From Lachnospiraceae bacterium UBA6998 (GTDB lineage Bacteria > Bacillota > Clostridia > Lachnospirales > Lachnospiraceae), in assembly GCA_002448395.1 (NCBI GenBank), contig DJXS01000022.1:1-5869 (forward strand): a stretch of 5,869 nt of DNA. Reading direction: 5' to 3'. The position numbers and the translations under genes are program-made. Positions 1 through 5,869 of the stretch are shown here, one piece after another (position 1 is the stretch's first letter; each line of letters starts with the position of its first letter). The notes beneath the pieces are model-generated. The model searched no databases. It saw nothing but the letters and a program-made list of their open reading frames with translations, and was not told the DNA's origin.

Positions 1-548
1 GTCTGATGTCCCAGGCTCTGCGCAAACTGACGGCGGTTATCAGTAAATCCAACTGCGCGGTCGTATTCATCAACCAGCTCAGAGAGAAGGTCGGCGTCAT
101 GTTCGGCAATCCTGAGACGACCACAGGCGGACGCGCCCTCAAGTTTTATTCTTCCGTCAGAATGGATGTCAGAAGGATCGAGTCACTCAAGCAGAGCGGA
201 GAGGTGATCGGCAACCGCACCAGGATCCGCGTTGTGAAGAACAAGATCGCTCCGCCCTTCAAGGAGGCTGAGTTCGACATCATGTTCGGCAAGGGAATTT
301 CTTATGTCGGCGATGTGCTGGACCTGGCTGCGAAGTGCGACATCATCAACAAGAGCGGCGCGTGGTACAACTACAACGGGAATAAGATCGGCCAGGGCCG
401 GGAGAACTCCAAGGCTTACCTGCTCGCCCATCCTGAGATCCTCGCCGAAGTGGACCGCAAGGTGAGAGAGTACTACAATCTCGACCCGGATGGCGCTTAT
501 AAAGCGCCTGAGACGGAGGCCGCTGATGCGGGAGACAGCCAGGAATAA
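1..548 (+). CDS. recA: RecA recombinase, C-terminal part (5' end outside window)
   Basis: RecA is the ATP-dependent strand-exchange protein that coats single-stranded DNA, pairs homologues and triggers LexA self-cleavage in the SOS response. About 181 residues are visible, starting inside the ATPase core; the first complete codon is at base 3 and the stop is TAA at 546-548. Visible family landmarks are NQLREKVG, then the DNA-binding loop L2 region [25 protein letters not shown], and the C-terminal domain with GAWYNYNG and KIGQG. The tail is acidic ([12 protein letters not shown]), as in many RecA proteins, where it tempers DNA binding. The Walker A motif and loop L1 must lie upstream. The methionine codon at base 6 is internal: it matches the family stretch '[11 protein letters not shown]', so it is not the start. 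No frameshift or missing conserved residue is seen in the visible part. Identification is very secure. Confidence 0.98.
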   Translation, partial: LMSQALRKLTAVISKSNCAVVFINQLREKVGVMFGNPETTTGGRALKFYSSVRMDVRRIESLKQSGEVIGNRTRIRVVKNKIAPPFKEAEFDIMFGKGISYVGDVLDLAAKCDIINKSGAWYNYNGNKIGQGRENSKAYLLAHPEILAEVDRKVREYYNLDPDGAYKAPETEAADAGDSQE

Positions 549-550
549 GA

Positions 551-577
551 ATGGATGTATTTCCCTGCAGGAGATAA
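551..577 (+). other. Possible 8-codon leader ORF after recA
   Basis: An ATG two bases after the recA stop opens a reading frame for MDVFPCRR that ends at TAA 575-577, directly against the next ATG at 578. A weak AGGA (541-544), six bases upstream inside the recA end, could serve as a ribosome site, and ribosomes ending at recA could reinitiate here. An ORF this short is easily due to chance. It is listed because it abuts a second small ORF that runs into the terminator. Confidence 0.15.
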
Positions 578-622
578 ATGAGACAGTTAACGGCAGGCTG
601 CAGTACTATTTTTGACGGATAG
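578..622 (+). other. Possible 14-codon leader peptide ORF overlapping the recA-recX terminator
   Basis: ATG 578 follows AGGAG (569-573) by four bases, a rather short but usable spacing, and opens a frame for MRQLTAGCSTIFDG ending at TAG 620-622. The frame covers the whole left arm and loop of the following terminator hairpin and ends four bases into its right arm. A ribosome translating it would stop the hairpin from folding. This geometry resembles a leader-peptide attenuator. Coding capacity is inferred only from the ribosome site, start and position; no homologue is recognised, and chance is a real alternative. Confidence 0.25.
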
Positions 623-642
623 TGCGGCAGCCTCCCGTTTTT
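589..642 (+). terminator. Rho-independent terminator between recA and recX
   Basis: This is a long, nearly continuous hairpin. AACGG (589-593) pairs with CCGTT (635-639). After a single C/C mismatch, AGGCTGC (595-601) pairs with GCAGCCT (627-633). After one A/G mismatch, GTACTAT (603-609) pairs with ATAGTGC (619-625), including one wobble pair. The loop is 610-618, and the right arm runs into five Ts (638-642). It should end most recA transcripts. No promoter is evident between it and recX, so recX is probably expressed by read-through. A similar partial recA-recX terminator is known in E. coli. Confidence 0.85.
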
Positions 643-672
643 GTGTGAGAACAGTGTTGGCGGAAGAGAAAG

Positions 673-1179
673 ATGGCAGATACAGACAGAGATCAGGAAC
701 AGAGAAGGAAAGAGTGCCTTCGAAAGAGCGGCACACTCCTGTCGCAGCGCGATTATACCTGCATGAGGCTGCGGGATAAGCTTCTCGCAGGAGGCTTTGA
801 GGAGGAAATAGTTGAGATGACTCTCAAAGACCTGAAGGAAGCGCATTATCTGGACGATGAGCGGTACGCGCGGAATTTCATACAGGCGCACTGGGAGGAC
901 AGGAGCAGGACGCGGATCCGCATGGACCTGGAGAATCGGGGCGTGCCGTCTGATATCGCCGCAAGGGTCATCGGCGAGGAGAACGAGGAGCGCGGGAACA
1001 GAGCTGAGATCAGGCAGGTCCTCAAGCTTATGCAAAAGAGAAACTTTGATCCGCAGAGCGCATCCTGGGAAGAGAAGGGGAAAATGAAAGGTTATCTCTA
1101 CAGAAAAGGCTACAGCGCCTCCTCTGTGCGCGCCGCTATGAACTCAGATTCGCTTGACAGTGAAGAGTTTAGTGTATAA
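673..1179 (+). CDS. recX: RecX, regulatory protein that modulates RecA
   Basis: RecX binds RecA filaments and limits or remodels their extension and activity in the cytoplasm. The 168-residue product is small, highly charged and helical, within the normal family range, and has the typical three-helix repeats. LLSQRDYTCMRLRDKLLAGG (about 22-41) is the first repeat, and YLDDERYARNFI (about 59-70) is the most diagnostic stretch. RIRMDLENRGV and YLYRKGYSASSVRAAM mark the later repeats. The ATG at 673 is chosen because the frame has a stop at 646-648 with no other good start between; a purine-rich GGAAGAG (662-668) precedes it as a moderate ribosome site. Its place after recA, separated by a strong terminator, fits a protein needed in much smaller amounts than RecA. 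The last codons hold the promoter of the next gene. Confidence 0.95.
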   Translation: MADTDRDQEQRRKECLRKSGTLLSQRDYTCMRLRDKLLAGGFEEEIVEMTLKDLKEAHYLDDERYARNFIQAHWEDRSRTRIRMDLENRGVPSDIAARVIGEENEERGNRAEIRQVLKLMQKRNFDPQSASWEEKGKMKGYLYRKGYSASSVRAAMNSDSLDSEEFSV

Positions 1180-1182
1180 AAT
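1154..1182 (+). promoter_or_regulatory. SigA-type promoter at the recX stop codon, probably for rny
   Basis: A perfect -35 hexamer TTGACA (1154-1159) is followed after 17 bases by TAAAAT (1177-1182), a five-of-six match to the -10 consensus. An overlapping TATAAA at 1175 would give a less favourable 15-base spacer. The -10 includes the recX stop codon TAA (1177-1179). The predicted start near 1189 gives rny a leader of about 105 nt and would free rny from the terminator after recA. Confidence 0.75.
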
Positions 1183-1199
1183 TATTTAGTGCGAATCTG

Positions 1200-1246
1200 C
1201 CGTTTTGCGATTTGGTACGTGTTGTAAGCCGTAACAGCGCAAACGG
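1200..1246 (+). other. Stem-loop in the rny 5' leader
   Basis: CCGTTT and GCG (1200-1205, 1207-1209, with T1206 bulged) pair with CGCAAACGG (1238-1246), giving nine pairs. A small inner helix is possible: TACG (1216-1219) with CGTA (1230-1233). No T-run follows, so it is not a standard terminator. It lies inside the predicted rny leader, 32 bases before the ribosome site. It may be a stabilising or processing element, but I recognise no known riboswitch or RNA family. Confidence 0.4.
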
Positions 1247-1278
1247 GATCCGAAATGACAGAGAAACGCGAATTTAAT

Positions 1279-1287
1279 AAGGAGGTG
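1279..1287 (+). promoter_or_regulatory. Strong Shine-Dalgarno site of rny
   Basis: AAGGAGGTG matches the 16S rRNA 3' end almost perfectly and lies seven bases before the ATG at 1295. It fixes the RNase Y start and predicts efficient initiation. Confidence 0.9.
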
Positions 1288-1294
1288 CTCCTGT

Positions 1295-2842
1295 ATGATC
1301 ACTGCAATTATCGCAGCGATTCTTACACTTGCAATCTCTGTACCGGTTACTTTTATAGCTACTTCCAATTATCGTAAGAAGCAGCAGGAAGAGACGATCG
1401 GAAATGCGCAGGAGAAGGCCAGGGCGATCATCGACGAGGCACTGACTACTGCTGAGAACCAGAAGCGCGAAGCGCTGCTTGAGGTCAAGGAAGAATCCAT
1501 CAGGTCCAGAAATGAACTTGAAAAGGAGATCCGGGACCGCAGGAATGAAGTGCAGCGCAACGAGCGCAGGGTTCAGCAGAAGGAAGAGTCCCTCGACCGC
1601 AAGATGGAGAATCTCGAGCGCAAGGAGCAGAGCCTGCAGTCCAAGGAAGAATCGTTGAACAAGCAGAGAGACGAAGTTGCGAAGCTCGGTGAGCAGCGTC
1701 AGCAGGAACTCGAACGAATTTCGGGATTGACCTCTGAACAAGCCAAAGAATACCTTTTAAAAATTGTTGAAGATGATGTAAGACACGATTCCGCCGTTAT
1801 GATCAAGGAGATCGAGACGGAGGCCAAGGAAGAAGCTGACAAGAGAGCCAAGGAATATGTGATCAGCGCGATCCAGCGCTGTGCAGCAGACCACGTTTCC
1901 GAGGCGACGATCTCAGTCGTGCAGCTTCCCAGTGATGAGATGAAGGGGAGAATCATCGGACGTGAGGGAAGGAATATCCGCACGCTCGAGACAATGACAG
2001 GTGTAGATCTTATTATCGACGATACGCCTGAAGCTGTCGTTATTTCCGGATTTGATCCCATTCGCCGCGAGGTGGCAAGGATCGCTCTTGAGAAACTGAT
2101 CGTGGACGGAAGGATCCATCCCGCCAGGATCGAAGAGATGGTCACTAAGGCTCAGCGCGAAGTGGAGGCGAAGATCAAGGAAGAGGGCGAAGCAGCTACT
2201 CTGGAAGTCGGCGTGCACGGTATTCATCCGGAGCTCATAAGACTTCTCGGTAAGATGCGTTTCCGCACCAGTTACGGGCAGAACGCTCTCAAACATTCAA
2301 TCGAAGTTGCACAGCTGTCAGGACTTCTGGCAGCGGAGCTGGGACTGGATGTCCGTCTGGCCAAGAGAGCCGGCCTTCTGCATGATATTGGCAAGGCAGT
2401 GGACCATGAGATGGAAGGGTCCCATGTACAGCTCGGTGCTGAACTGTGCCGCAAGTATAAGGAATCTCAGGTTGTTATCAATGCAGTGGAATCCCATCAC
2501 GGCGATGTGGAGCCCACAAGCCTGATCGCATGCATTGTTCAGGCTGCGGATACGATATCTGCTGCGAGACCCGGTGCCCGCAGAGAGACGCTGGAAACTT
2601 ATACAATGAGGCTCAAACAGCTCGAGGAGATCACAAACAGTTTTAAAGGGGTTAGTAATTCTTACGCTATTCAGGCAGGCAGAGAAGTTCGTGTCATGGT
2701 AGTTCCTGAGCAGATCAACGATACTGACATGGTGCTTCTGGCCCGCGATATTTCCAAGAAGATCGAGAACGAAATGGAATATCCCGGACAGATCAAGGTC
2801 AGCGTGATCCGCGAATCGAGAGTGACGGATTTCGCCAAATAA
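1295..2842 (+). CDS. rny: Ribonuclease Y, membrane-anchored endoribonuclease
   Basis: RNase Y makes the initiating cuts in bulk mRNA decay and in some maturation events in Firmicutes, acting at the inner face of the membrane. The 515 residues match the usual length (about 520). Order of parts: one N-terminal membrane helix (about 2-22), followed by basic RKKQQ; a long charged coiled coil (about 27-195) with repeated KEESL/KEQSL heptads; a KH RNA-binding domain with the GxxG loop in [12 protein letters not shown] (218-229) and VVISGFDP; then an HD phosphohydrolase domain with H334, the catalytic pair H363-D364 in LLHDIGK, HHGD (401-404) and D419. All expected metal-binding residues are present, so the enzyme should be active. 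The ATG at 1295 is supported by the strong ribosome site and by placing the membrane helix at the N-terminus. It has its own likely promoter in the recX end and its own terminator. The older name is ymdA. Confidence 0.98.
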   Translation: MITAIIAAILTLAISVPVTFIATSNYRKKQQEETIGNAQEKARAIIDEALTTAENQKREALLEVKEESIRSRNELEKEIRDRRNEVQRNERRVQQKEESLDRKMENLERKEQSLQSKEESLNKQRDEVAKLGEQRQQELERISGLTSEQAKEYLLKIVEDDVRHDSAVMIKEIETEAKEEADKRAKEYVISAIQRCAADHVSEATISVVQLPSDEMKGRIIGREGRNIRTLETMTGVDLIIDDTPEAVVISGFDPIRREVARIALEKLIVDGRIHPARIEEMVTKAQREVEAKIKEEGEAATLEVGVHGIHPELIRLLGKMRFRTSYGQNALKHSIEVAQLSGLLAAELGLDVRLAKRAGLLHDIGKAVDHEMEGSHVQLGAELCRKYKESQVVINAVESHHGDVEPTSLIACIVQAADTISAARPGARRETLETYTMRLKQLEEITNSFKGVSNSYAIQAGREVRVMVVPEQINDTDMVLLARDISKKIENEMEYPGQIKVSVIRESRVTDFAK

Positions 2843-2864
2843 GGCAAGCGAGTAAAGAAAATGG

Positions 2865-2901
2865 AGCGGAGACGAAAGCAGATTTCGTCTCCGCTTTTTT
2901 T
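2865..2901 (+). terminator. Rho-independent terminator of rny
   Basis: AGCGGAGACGAAA (2865-2877) pairs perfectly with TTTCGTCTCCGCT (2883-2895) around a five-base loop, followed by an unbroken T-run (2895-2901). It starts 22 bases after the rny stop. This is a textbook strong terminator and should insulate rny from glgA. Confidence 0.95.
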
Positions 2902-2947
2902 GCGGGCGAAAACAGAGGCACTTTTTTTAAGGAATTTATAAGGAATA

Positions 2948-2977
2948 TGCACAAATAATGAAGAGATAGGTTATAAT
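2948..2977 (+). promoter_or_regulatory. SigA-type promoter of glgA
   Basis: A perfect -10 TATAAT (2972-2977) lies 18 bases after TGCACA (2948-2953), a four-of-six match to the -35 consensus. The area is AT-rich with A and T runs upstream (around 2922-2946), as often helps clostridial promoters. The predicted start near 2984 gives a leader of about 50 nt. The -10 is convincing and the -35 less so. Confidence 0.65.
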
Positions 2978-3020
2978 ACTAATATATATTTACCAAAATA
3001 TCGCAATCTATCGTATACGC

Positions 3021-3029
3021 AAGGGGGTC
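3021..3029 (+). promoter_or_regulatory. Ribosome binding site of glgA
   Basis: AAGGGGGTC sits five bases before the ATG at 3035 and differs from the consensus AAGGAGGTG at two positions. It decides the glgA start, together with the conserved N-terminal KILFVASE stretch just inside the protein. Confidence 0.8.
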
Positions 3030-3034
3030 AATCA

Positions 3035-4501
3035 ATGGCAGCAAACGAGAGAAAAAAAATTTTATTTGTCGCATCAGAGTGCGTACCGTTCATCAAGACC
3101 GGCGGACTGGCTGACGTTGTCGGCTCTCTCCCCAAGGATATTGATCCGGAGTACTATGATGTCAGAGTCATGATTCCGAAGTATTCCTGCATGAAGCAGG
3201 AGGTCAAGGATCAGATGGAATATGTCACTCACTTCTACATGGACTACCACTGGAAGAGCGAGTATGTGGGCGTGCTCAAGACCGTGAAGAACGGGATCAC
3301 TTTCTATTTTATCGACAACGAGGGATTCTTCACAACAGATAAGCCTTATACGGATGATCCGCTCTTTGAGATCACCAGATTTGCCTATTTCTCCAAGGCT
3401 TGCCTGTCCGCTCTTCAGCCGATCGGATTCCGCCCCGACCTGATCCACTGCCACGACTGGCAGACAGGACTGGTTCCCGTATATCTCAAGGAGAGATTTG
3501 CAGATAATGAGTTCTATCAGGGAATCAAGACAGTCATGACGATCCACAACCTGAAGTTCCAGGGCAAGTGGAATGTGAAGGATGTCGAGGACATCACCGG
3601 ACTTTCCGGCTACTACTTCACGCCTGACAAGCTGGAAGCATACAAGGATGCCAACCTTCTCAAGGGCGGTCTTGTATATGCGGACGCGATCACAACGGTC
3701 AGCCCTACATATGCGGAAGAGATCAAGACCCAGTTCTACGGCGAAGGTCTCGACGGCCTGATGAACGCCCGCGCCAACGACCTGCGCGGTATCCTCAACG
3801 GCATCGATTACACAGATTTCAGCCCGGACAACGATAAGAAGATCTTCAAATCCTATACTGTCGATGATTTCCGCAGGAATAAGGTCAAGAACAAGATCGC
3901 GCTGCAGAAAGAGCTCGGACTCAAACAGGATGAGAAGTGCTTCATGATCGGTATCGTCTCCCGTCTGACAGACCAGAAGGGCTTCGATCTGATCGCCTAT
4001 GTTCTTGAGGAGATGCTCTCCCTCGACGCGATCCAGATCGTGGTTCTGGGCACCGGGGAAGAGAGATACGAGAACATGTTCCGCTATTTCGACTGGAAGT
4101 ACAACGACAAGATCTCCGCGAACATCTACTATTCCGATGAACTGTCCCACAAGATCTATGCGGCTTCCGACGCTTTCCTGATGCCTTCCCTGTTCGAGCC
4201 CTGCGGACTCAGCCAGCTGATGTCCCTGCGCTACGGCACACTTCCGATCGTCCGCGAGACCGGCGGTCTCAAGGATACGGTTGAGCCTTACAACGAATAC
4301 GAGAACACAGGCACGGGCTTCACCTTCGCGAACTACAACGCTCACGAGATGATGCATGCAGTTCGCTATGCAGAGAAGATCTTCTATGACAAGAAGAGAG
4401 ACTGGAACAAGATGGTCGAGCGCGCTATGAGAGCCGACTTCTCCTGGAAGCAGTCCGCTCTGAAGTATCAGGAGATGTATGACTGGATGATCGGCGGCTG
4501 A
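3035..4501 (+). CDS. glgA: Glycogen synthase (ADP-glucose type, GT5 family)
   Basis: GlgA transfers glucose from ADP-glucose to the non-reducing end of a growing alpha-1,4-glucan in the cytoplasm, building storage glycogen. The 488 residues fit the bacterial family (about 475-490). It has two Rossmann-like halves (GT-B fold). In the N-terminal half: KTGGLADVVGSLP (21-33), whose lysine binds ADP-glucose; HCHDWQTG (138-145); and TIHNLKFQG (169-177) with the conserved H171. The segment NGIDYTDFSP (255-264) links to the C-terminal half, which has SRLTDQKG (309-316) with R310 and K315, then SLFEPCGLSQL (385-395) with the conserved acid E388, and RETGGLKDTV (407-416). No key residue is missing. It stands between two terminators with its own promoter. 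No other glycogen gene (glgC, glgD, glgB, glgP) is visible, so substrate supply must be encoded elsewhere. The substrate is inferred from family membership. Confidence 0.97.
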   Translation: MAANERKKILFVASECVPFIKTGGLADVVGSLPKDIDPEYYDVRVMIPKYSCMKQEVKDQMEYVTHFYMDYHWKSEYVGVLKTVKNGITFYFIDNEGFFTTDKPYTDDPLFEITRFAYFSKACLSALQPIGFRPDLIHCHDWQTGLVPVYLKERFADNEFYQGIKTVMTIHNLKFQGKWNVKDVEDITGLSGYYFTPDKLEAYKDANLLKGGLVYADAITTVSPTYAEEIKTQFYGEGLDGLMNARANDLRGILNGIDYTDFSPDNDKKIFKSYTVDDFRRNKVKNKIALQKELGLKQDEKCFMIGIVSRLTDQKGFDLIAYVLEEMLSLDAIQIVVLGTGEERYENMFRYFDWKYNDKISANIYYSDELSHKIYAASDAFLMPSLFEPCGLSQLMSLRYGTLPIVRETGGLKDTVEPYNEYENTGTGFTFANYNAHEMMHAVRYAEKIFYDKKRDWNKMVERAMRADFSWKQSALKYQEMYDWMIGG

Positions 4502-4507
4502 TCACAG

Positions 4508-4536
4508 TTGTAAGTTTTCAAATTGCCATTTATAAT
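4508..4536 (+). promoter_or_regulatory. Promoter for the flippase gene, starting 7 bases after the glgA stop
   Basis: TTGTAA (4508-4513, four of six matches to the -35) is followed by exactly 17 bases and a perfect TATAAT (4531-4536). Transcription should begin near 4543, inside the left arm of the adjoining terminator hairpin. No other promoter is evident before the gene at 4623. Confidence 0.65.
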
Positions 4537-4537
4537 G

Positions 4538-4572
4538 GGGTGACGAACTTAATGGTTCGTCACCCTGTTTTT
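4538..4572 (+). terminator. Rho-independent terminator of glgA
   Basis: GGGTGACGAAC (4538-4548) pairs perfectly with GTTCGTCACCC (4555-4565) around a six-base loop, followed by TGTTTTT (4566-4572). It should stop transcripts coming from glgA. Transcripts from the overlapping promoter would lack about the first five bases of the left arm, so only a short six-pair hairpin could form at their 5' end. Confidence 0.92.
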
Positions 4573-4607
4573 CTTACCGGGCAAAAAATAGAAAGATTTA
4601 CAGCAAT

Positions 4608-4614
4608 AAAGGAA
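4608..4614 (+). promoter_or_regulatory. Ribosome binding site of the flippase gene
   Basis: AAAGGAA lies eight bases before the ATG at 4623 and supports that start. It is weaker than the rny site. Confidence 0.65.
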
Positions 4615-4622
4615 ACGCATTA

Positions 4623-5869
4623 ATGGCTTCAGAACATAAGAAAAAAAAGCCCGCCCTCGGGGGCGGCAATGTGGCGGCCCAGGCCGGTATACTTGCGGCT
4701 GCCAGTATTTTGTCCCGAATCATCGGACTTTTATACAGGTCTCCCCTGACGGCGATCATCGGCGATGAGGGAAACGGCTATTACGGAACGGCAATTAATA
4801 TCTACACCATCGTGCTGATGGTCTCGAGTTTCGGCGTACCTGCGGCGATCTCCAAGCAGATGGCCCAGAAGATGGCAGTAGGAGATTACAAGAACGCCCA
4901 GAAGGTATTCCACTGTTCCATGGTCTACGCGCTGGCGGTGGGCGTTGCGGGCAGTATGCTTCTGTATTTTGGCGCGGGAGTACTGGTGCCGCCCAACAGC
5001 GTGCCGGTCCTGCAGGTTTTTGCCCCGACAGTATTTCTGTTCGGAATCCTGGGCGTCCTGCGCGGCTATTTCCAGGCGAACCAGTCTATGCTGCAGACTT
5101 CAGTCTCCCAGATCCTGGAGCAGATCGCGAATGCGGTCGTCAGTATCCTGGCTGCTTATCTTCTCATGCGCACAGTGATGAATGCGGATCCCACGCACAA
5201 GGCGATCCGGGGCGCTATGGGAAGCGCTCTGGGCACCGGAAGCGGCGTTCTGGTTGCGCTGATCTTCATGACGCTGGTCTACTTCAGATATCGCGGCATG
5301 TTTATGGAGAGGGTGCACGGTGATACGGAGCATGAAGAAGAGCCCTTCGGCCCCCTTATGGTGGAGACGATCCTTGTGATCACGCCCTTCATTCTCAGCA
5401 GTTTTATCATGAACCTGACGACTTCTCTCAATCAGACGATCTTTATCAAGATCATGATCCAGTACAAGCACTGGGAAGAGGCTGTGACTACGACTTTGTA
5501 TGGCCTTTTCTCCAACAAGGCGGTCGTCATCACCAATATCCCGATCTCCATCGCGACAGCTGTGGCCGCGGCGATCCTGCCCAATATCTCCACATCCTTT
5601 GCCCAGGGAGATCTGGAAGAGACCAAAAAGAGAAGTATCAACGCGATCCGTATGACGCTCGTGATCGCAGTGCCCTGTGCTATTGGGCTTCTTGCCCTGG
5701 CGAGGCCCGTGACTATGCTGCTGTTCCCACAGTGGGATACGCTTGATGTCGCCGCGATCCTTCTTGCAGAGCTGTCCATTACCGTCGTTTTCTACTCGGT
5801 GGGGACGATCATGAACGCGATCCTGCAGTCCATCGGCAGGATCCATATGCCTCTTGTCAGCGCCGGTAT
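4623..5869 (+). CDS. Multi-spanning polysaccharide/lipid-linked glycan flippase, SpoVB/YtgP-like (3' end outside window)
   Basis: An open frame of 415 codons runs off the window without a stop. The family usually has about 450-550 residues, so most of the protein is present. After a basic cytoplasmic start (HKKKK, 5-9), hydrophobic helices can be seen near 18-38, 54-75, 97-121, 128-147, 160-183, 205-222, 249-268, 300-320, 343-366 and 377-400. Features typical of the SpoVB/YtgP branch of the MOP (MATE-like) exporters are SRIIGLLYRSPL (31-42), FGVPAAISK (70-78) and LRGYFQANQSM (146-156) followed by SQILEQI. An acidic cytoplasmic loop with HEEEP lies around 231-241. Family members move lipid-linked glycan precursors across the membrane: YtgP of B. 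subtilis acts as a lipid II flippase (MurJ role), and SpoVB acts in spore cortex synthesis. Which role applies here cannot be read from the sequence, so no symbol is given. Its own promoter separates it from glgA. Confidence 0.88.
   Translation, partial: MASEHKKKKPALGGGNVAAQAGILAAASILSRIIGLLYRSPLTAIIGDEGNGYYGTAINIYTIVLMVSSFGVPAAISKQMAQKMAVGDYKNAQKVFHCSMVYALAVGVAGSMLLYFGAGVLVPPNSVPVLQVFAPTVFLFGILGVLRGYFQANQSMLQTSVSQILEQIANAVVSILAAYLLMRTVMNADPTHKAIRGAMGSALGTGSGVLVALIFMTLVYFRYRGMFMERVHGDTEHEEEPFGPLMVETILVITPFILSSFIMNLTTSLNQTIFIKIMIQYKHWEEAVTTTLYGLFSNKAVVITNIPISIATAVAAAILPNISTSFAQGDLEETKKRSINAIRMTLVIAVPCAIGLLALARPVTMLLFPQWDTLDVAAILLAELSITVVFYSVGTIMNAILQSIGRIHMPLVSAG

Noticed and set aside
649..657. 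GAACAGTGT upstream of recX, checked as a LexA site
   Set aside because: The spacing and the second half-site do not match CGAACN4GTTCG, and no promoter is present there.
346..1035. Open frame of 229 codons on the - strand spanning the end of recA and most of recX
   Set aside because: It crosses two well-identified genes and a terminator and has no recognisable domain.
1385..1700. Repetitive purine-rich stretch within rny, checked as a DNA repeat
   Set aside because: It encodes the charged heptads of the RNase Y coiled coil, and the similarity between units is explained by protein structure.
3074..4357. Long open frame of 427 codons on the - strand opposite glgA
   Set aside because: It mirrors glgA codon use: the codons whose complements would be stops are rare in glgA. 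The predicted protein resembles no family I know, and it has no ribosome site or promoter context of its own.
4544..4559. CGAAC-N6-GTTCG, resembling a Gram-positive LexA (SOS) box
   Set aside because: The Bacillus-type LexA site has four bases between the half-sites, not six. The inverted repeat is fully explained as part of the terminator stem followed by a T-run.
5100..5846. Open frame of 248 codons on the - strand opposite the flippase gene
   Set aside because: The + strand frame encodes a clear membrane transporter with family motifs. The reverse product is rich in H, D and R in a low-quality pattern typical of a shadow frame.

Overview
The window looks like a chromosomal core region of a Gram-positive Firmicute, most likely a clostridium of the Lachnospiraceae type. 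The signs are: the order recA, recX, rny (RNase Y); purine-rich Shine-Dalgarno sites such as AAGGAGGTG; SigA-type promoters; U-tailed hairpin terminators; roughly even GC; and an ADP-glucose-type glycogen synthase beside a SpoVB/YtgP-like flippase. The assignment comes from remembered family features, not a search. Every supported gene is on the + strand, and there is no mobile element, CRISPR array, tRNA or rRNA.

Layout. Bases 1-548 are the 3' half of recA. Bases 549-672 hold a long hairpin terminator and two tiny ORFs. recX lies at 673-1179. A near-consensus promoter overlaps the recX stop codon and should drive rny (1295-2842) through a leader of about 105 nt that can form a stem-loop. A perfect 13-bp terminator closes rny. 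An AT-rich gap with a TATAAT promoter precedes glgA (3035-4501). After glgA comes a terminator hairpin whose left arm overlaps the predicted start site of a further promoter, followed by a membrane flippase gene (4623 onward) that runs off the window. No gap reaches 300 bases; the longest is the 192-bp rny-glgA gap.

How the genes work together. RecA (recombination and SOS) and RecX (RecA modulator) form one functional unit, with a terminator between them that probably keeps RecX scarce relative to RecA. RNase Y (mRNA decay), GlgA (glycogen synthesis) and the flippase (export of a lipid-linked glycan precursor) each appear to have their own promoter. They look like neighbouring housekeeping units rather than one pathway.

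I found no convincing undescribed multi-gene system. The most interesting material is regulatory: a possible translation-sensitive attenuator between recA and recX, a promoter built across the recX stop codon, and an overlapping promoter/terminator after glgA.
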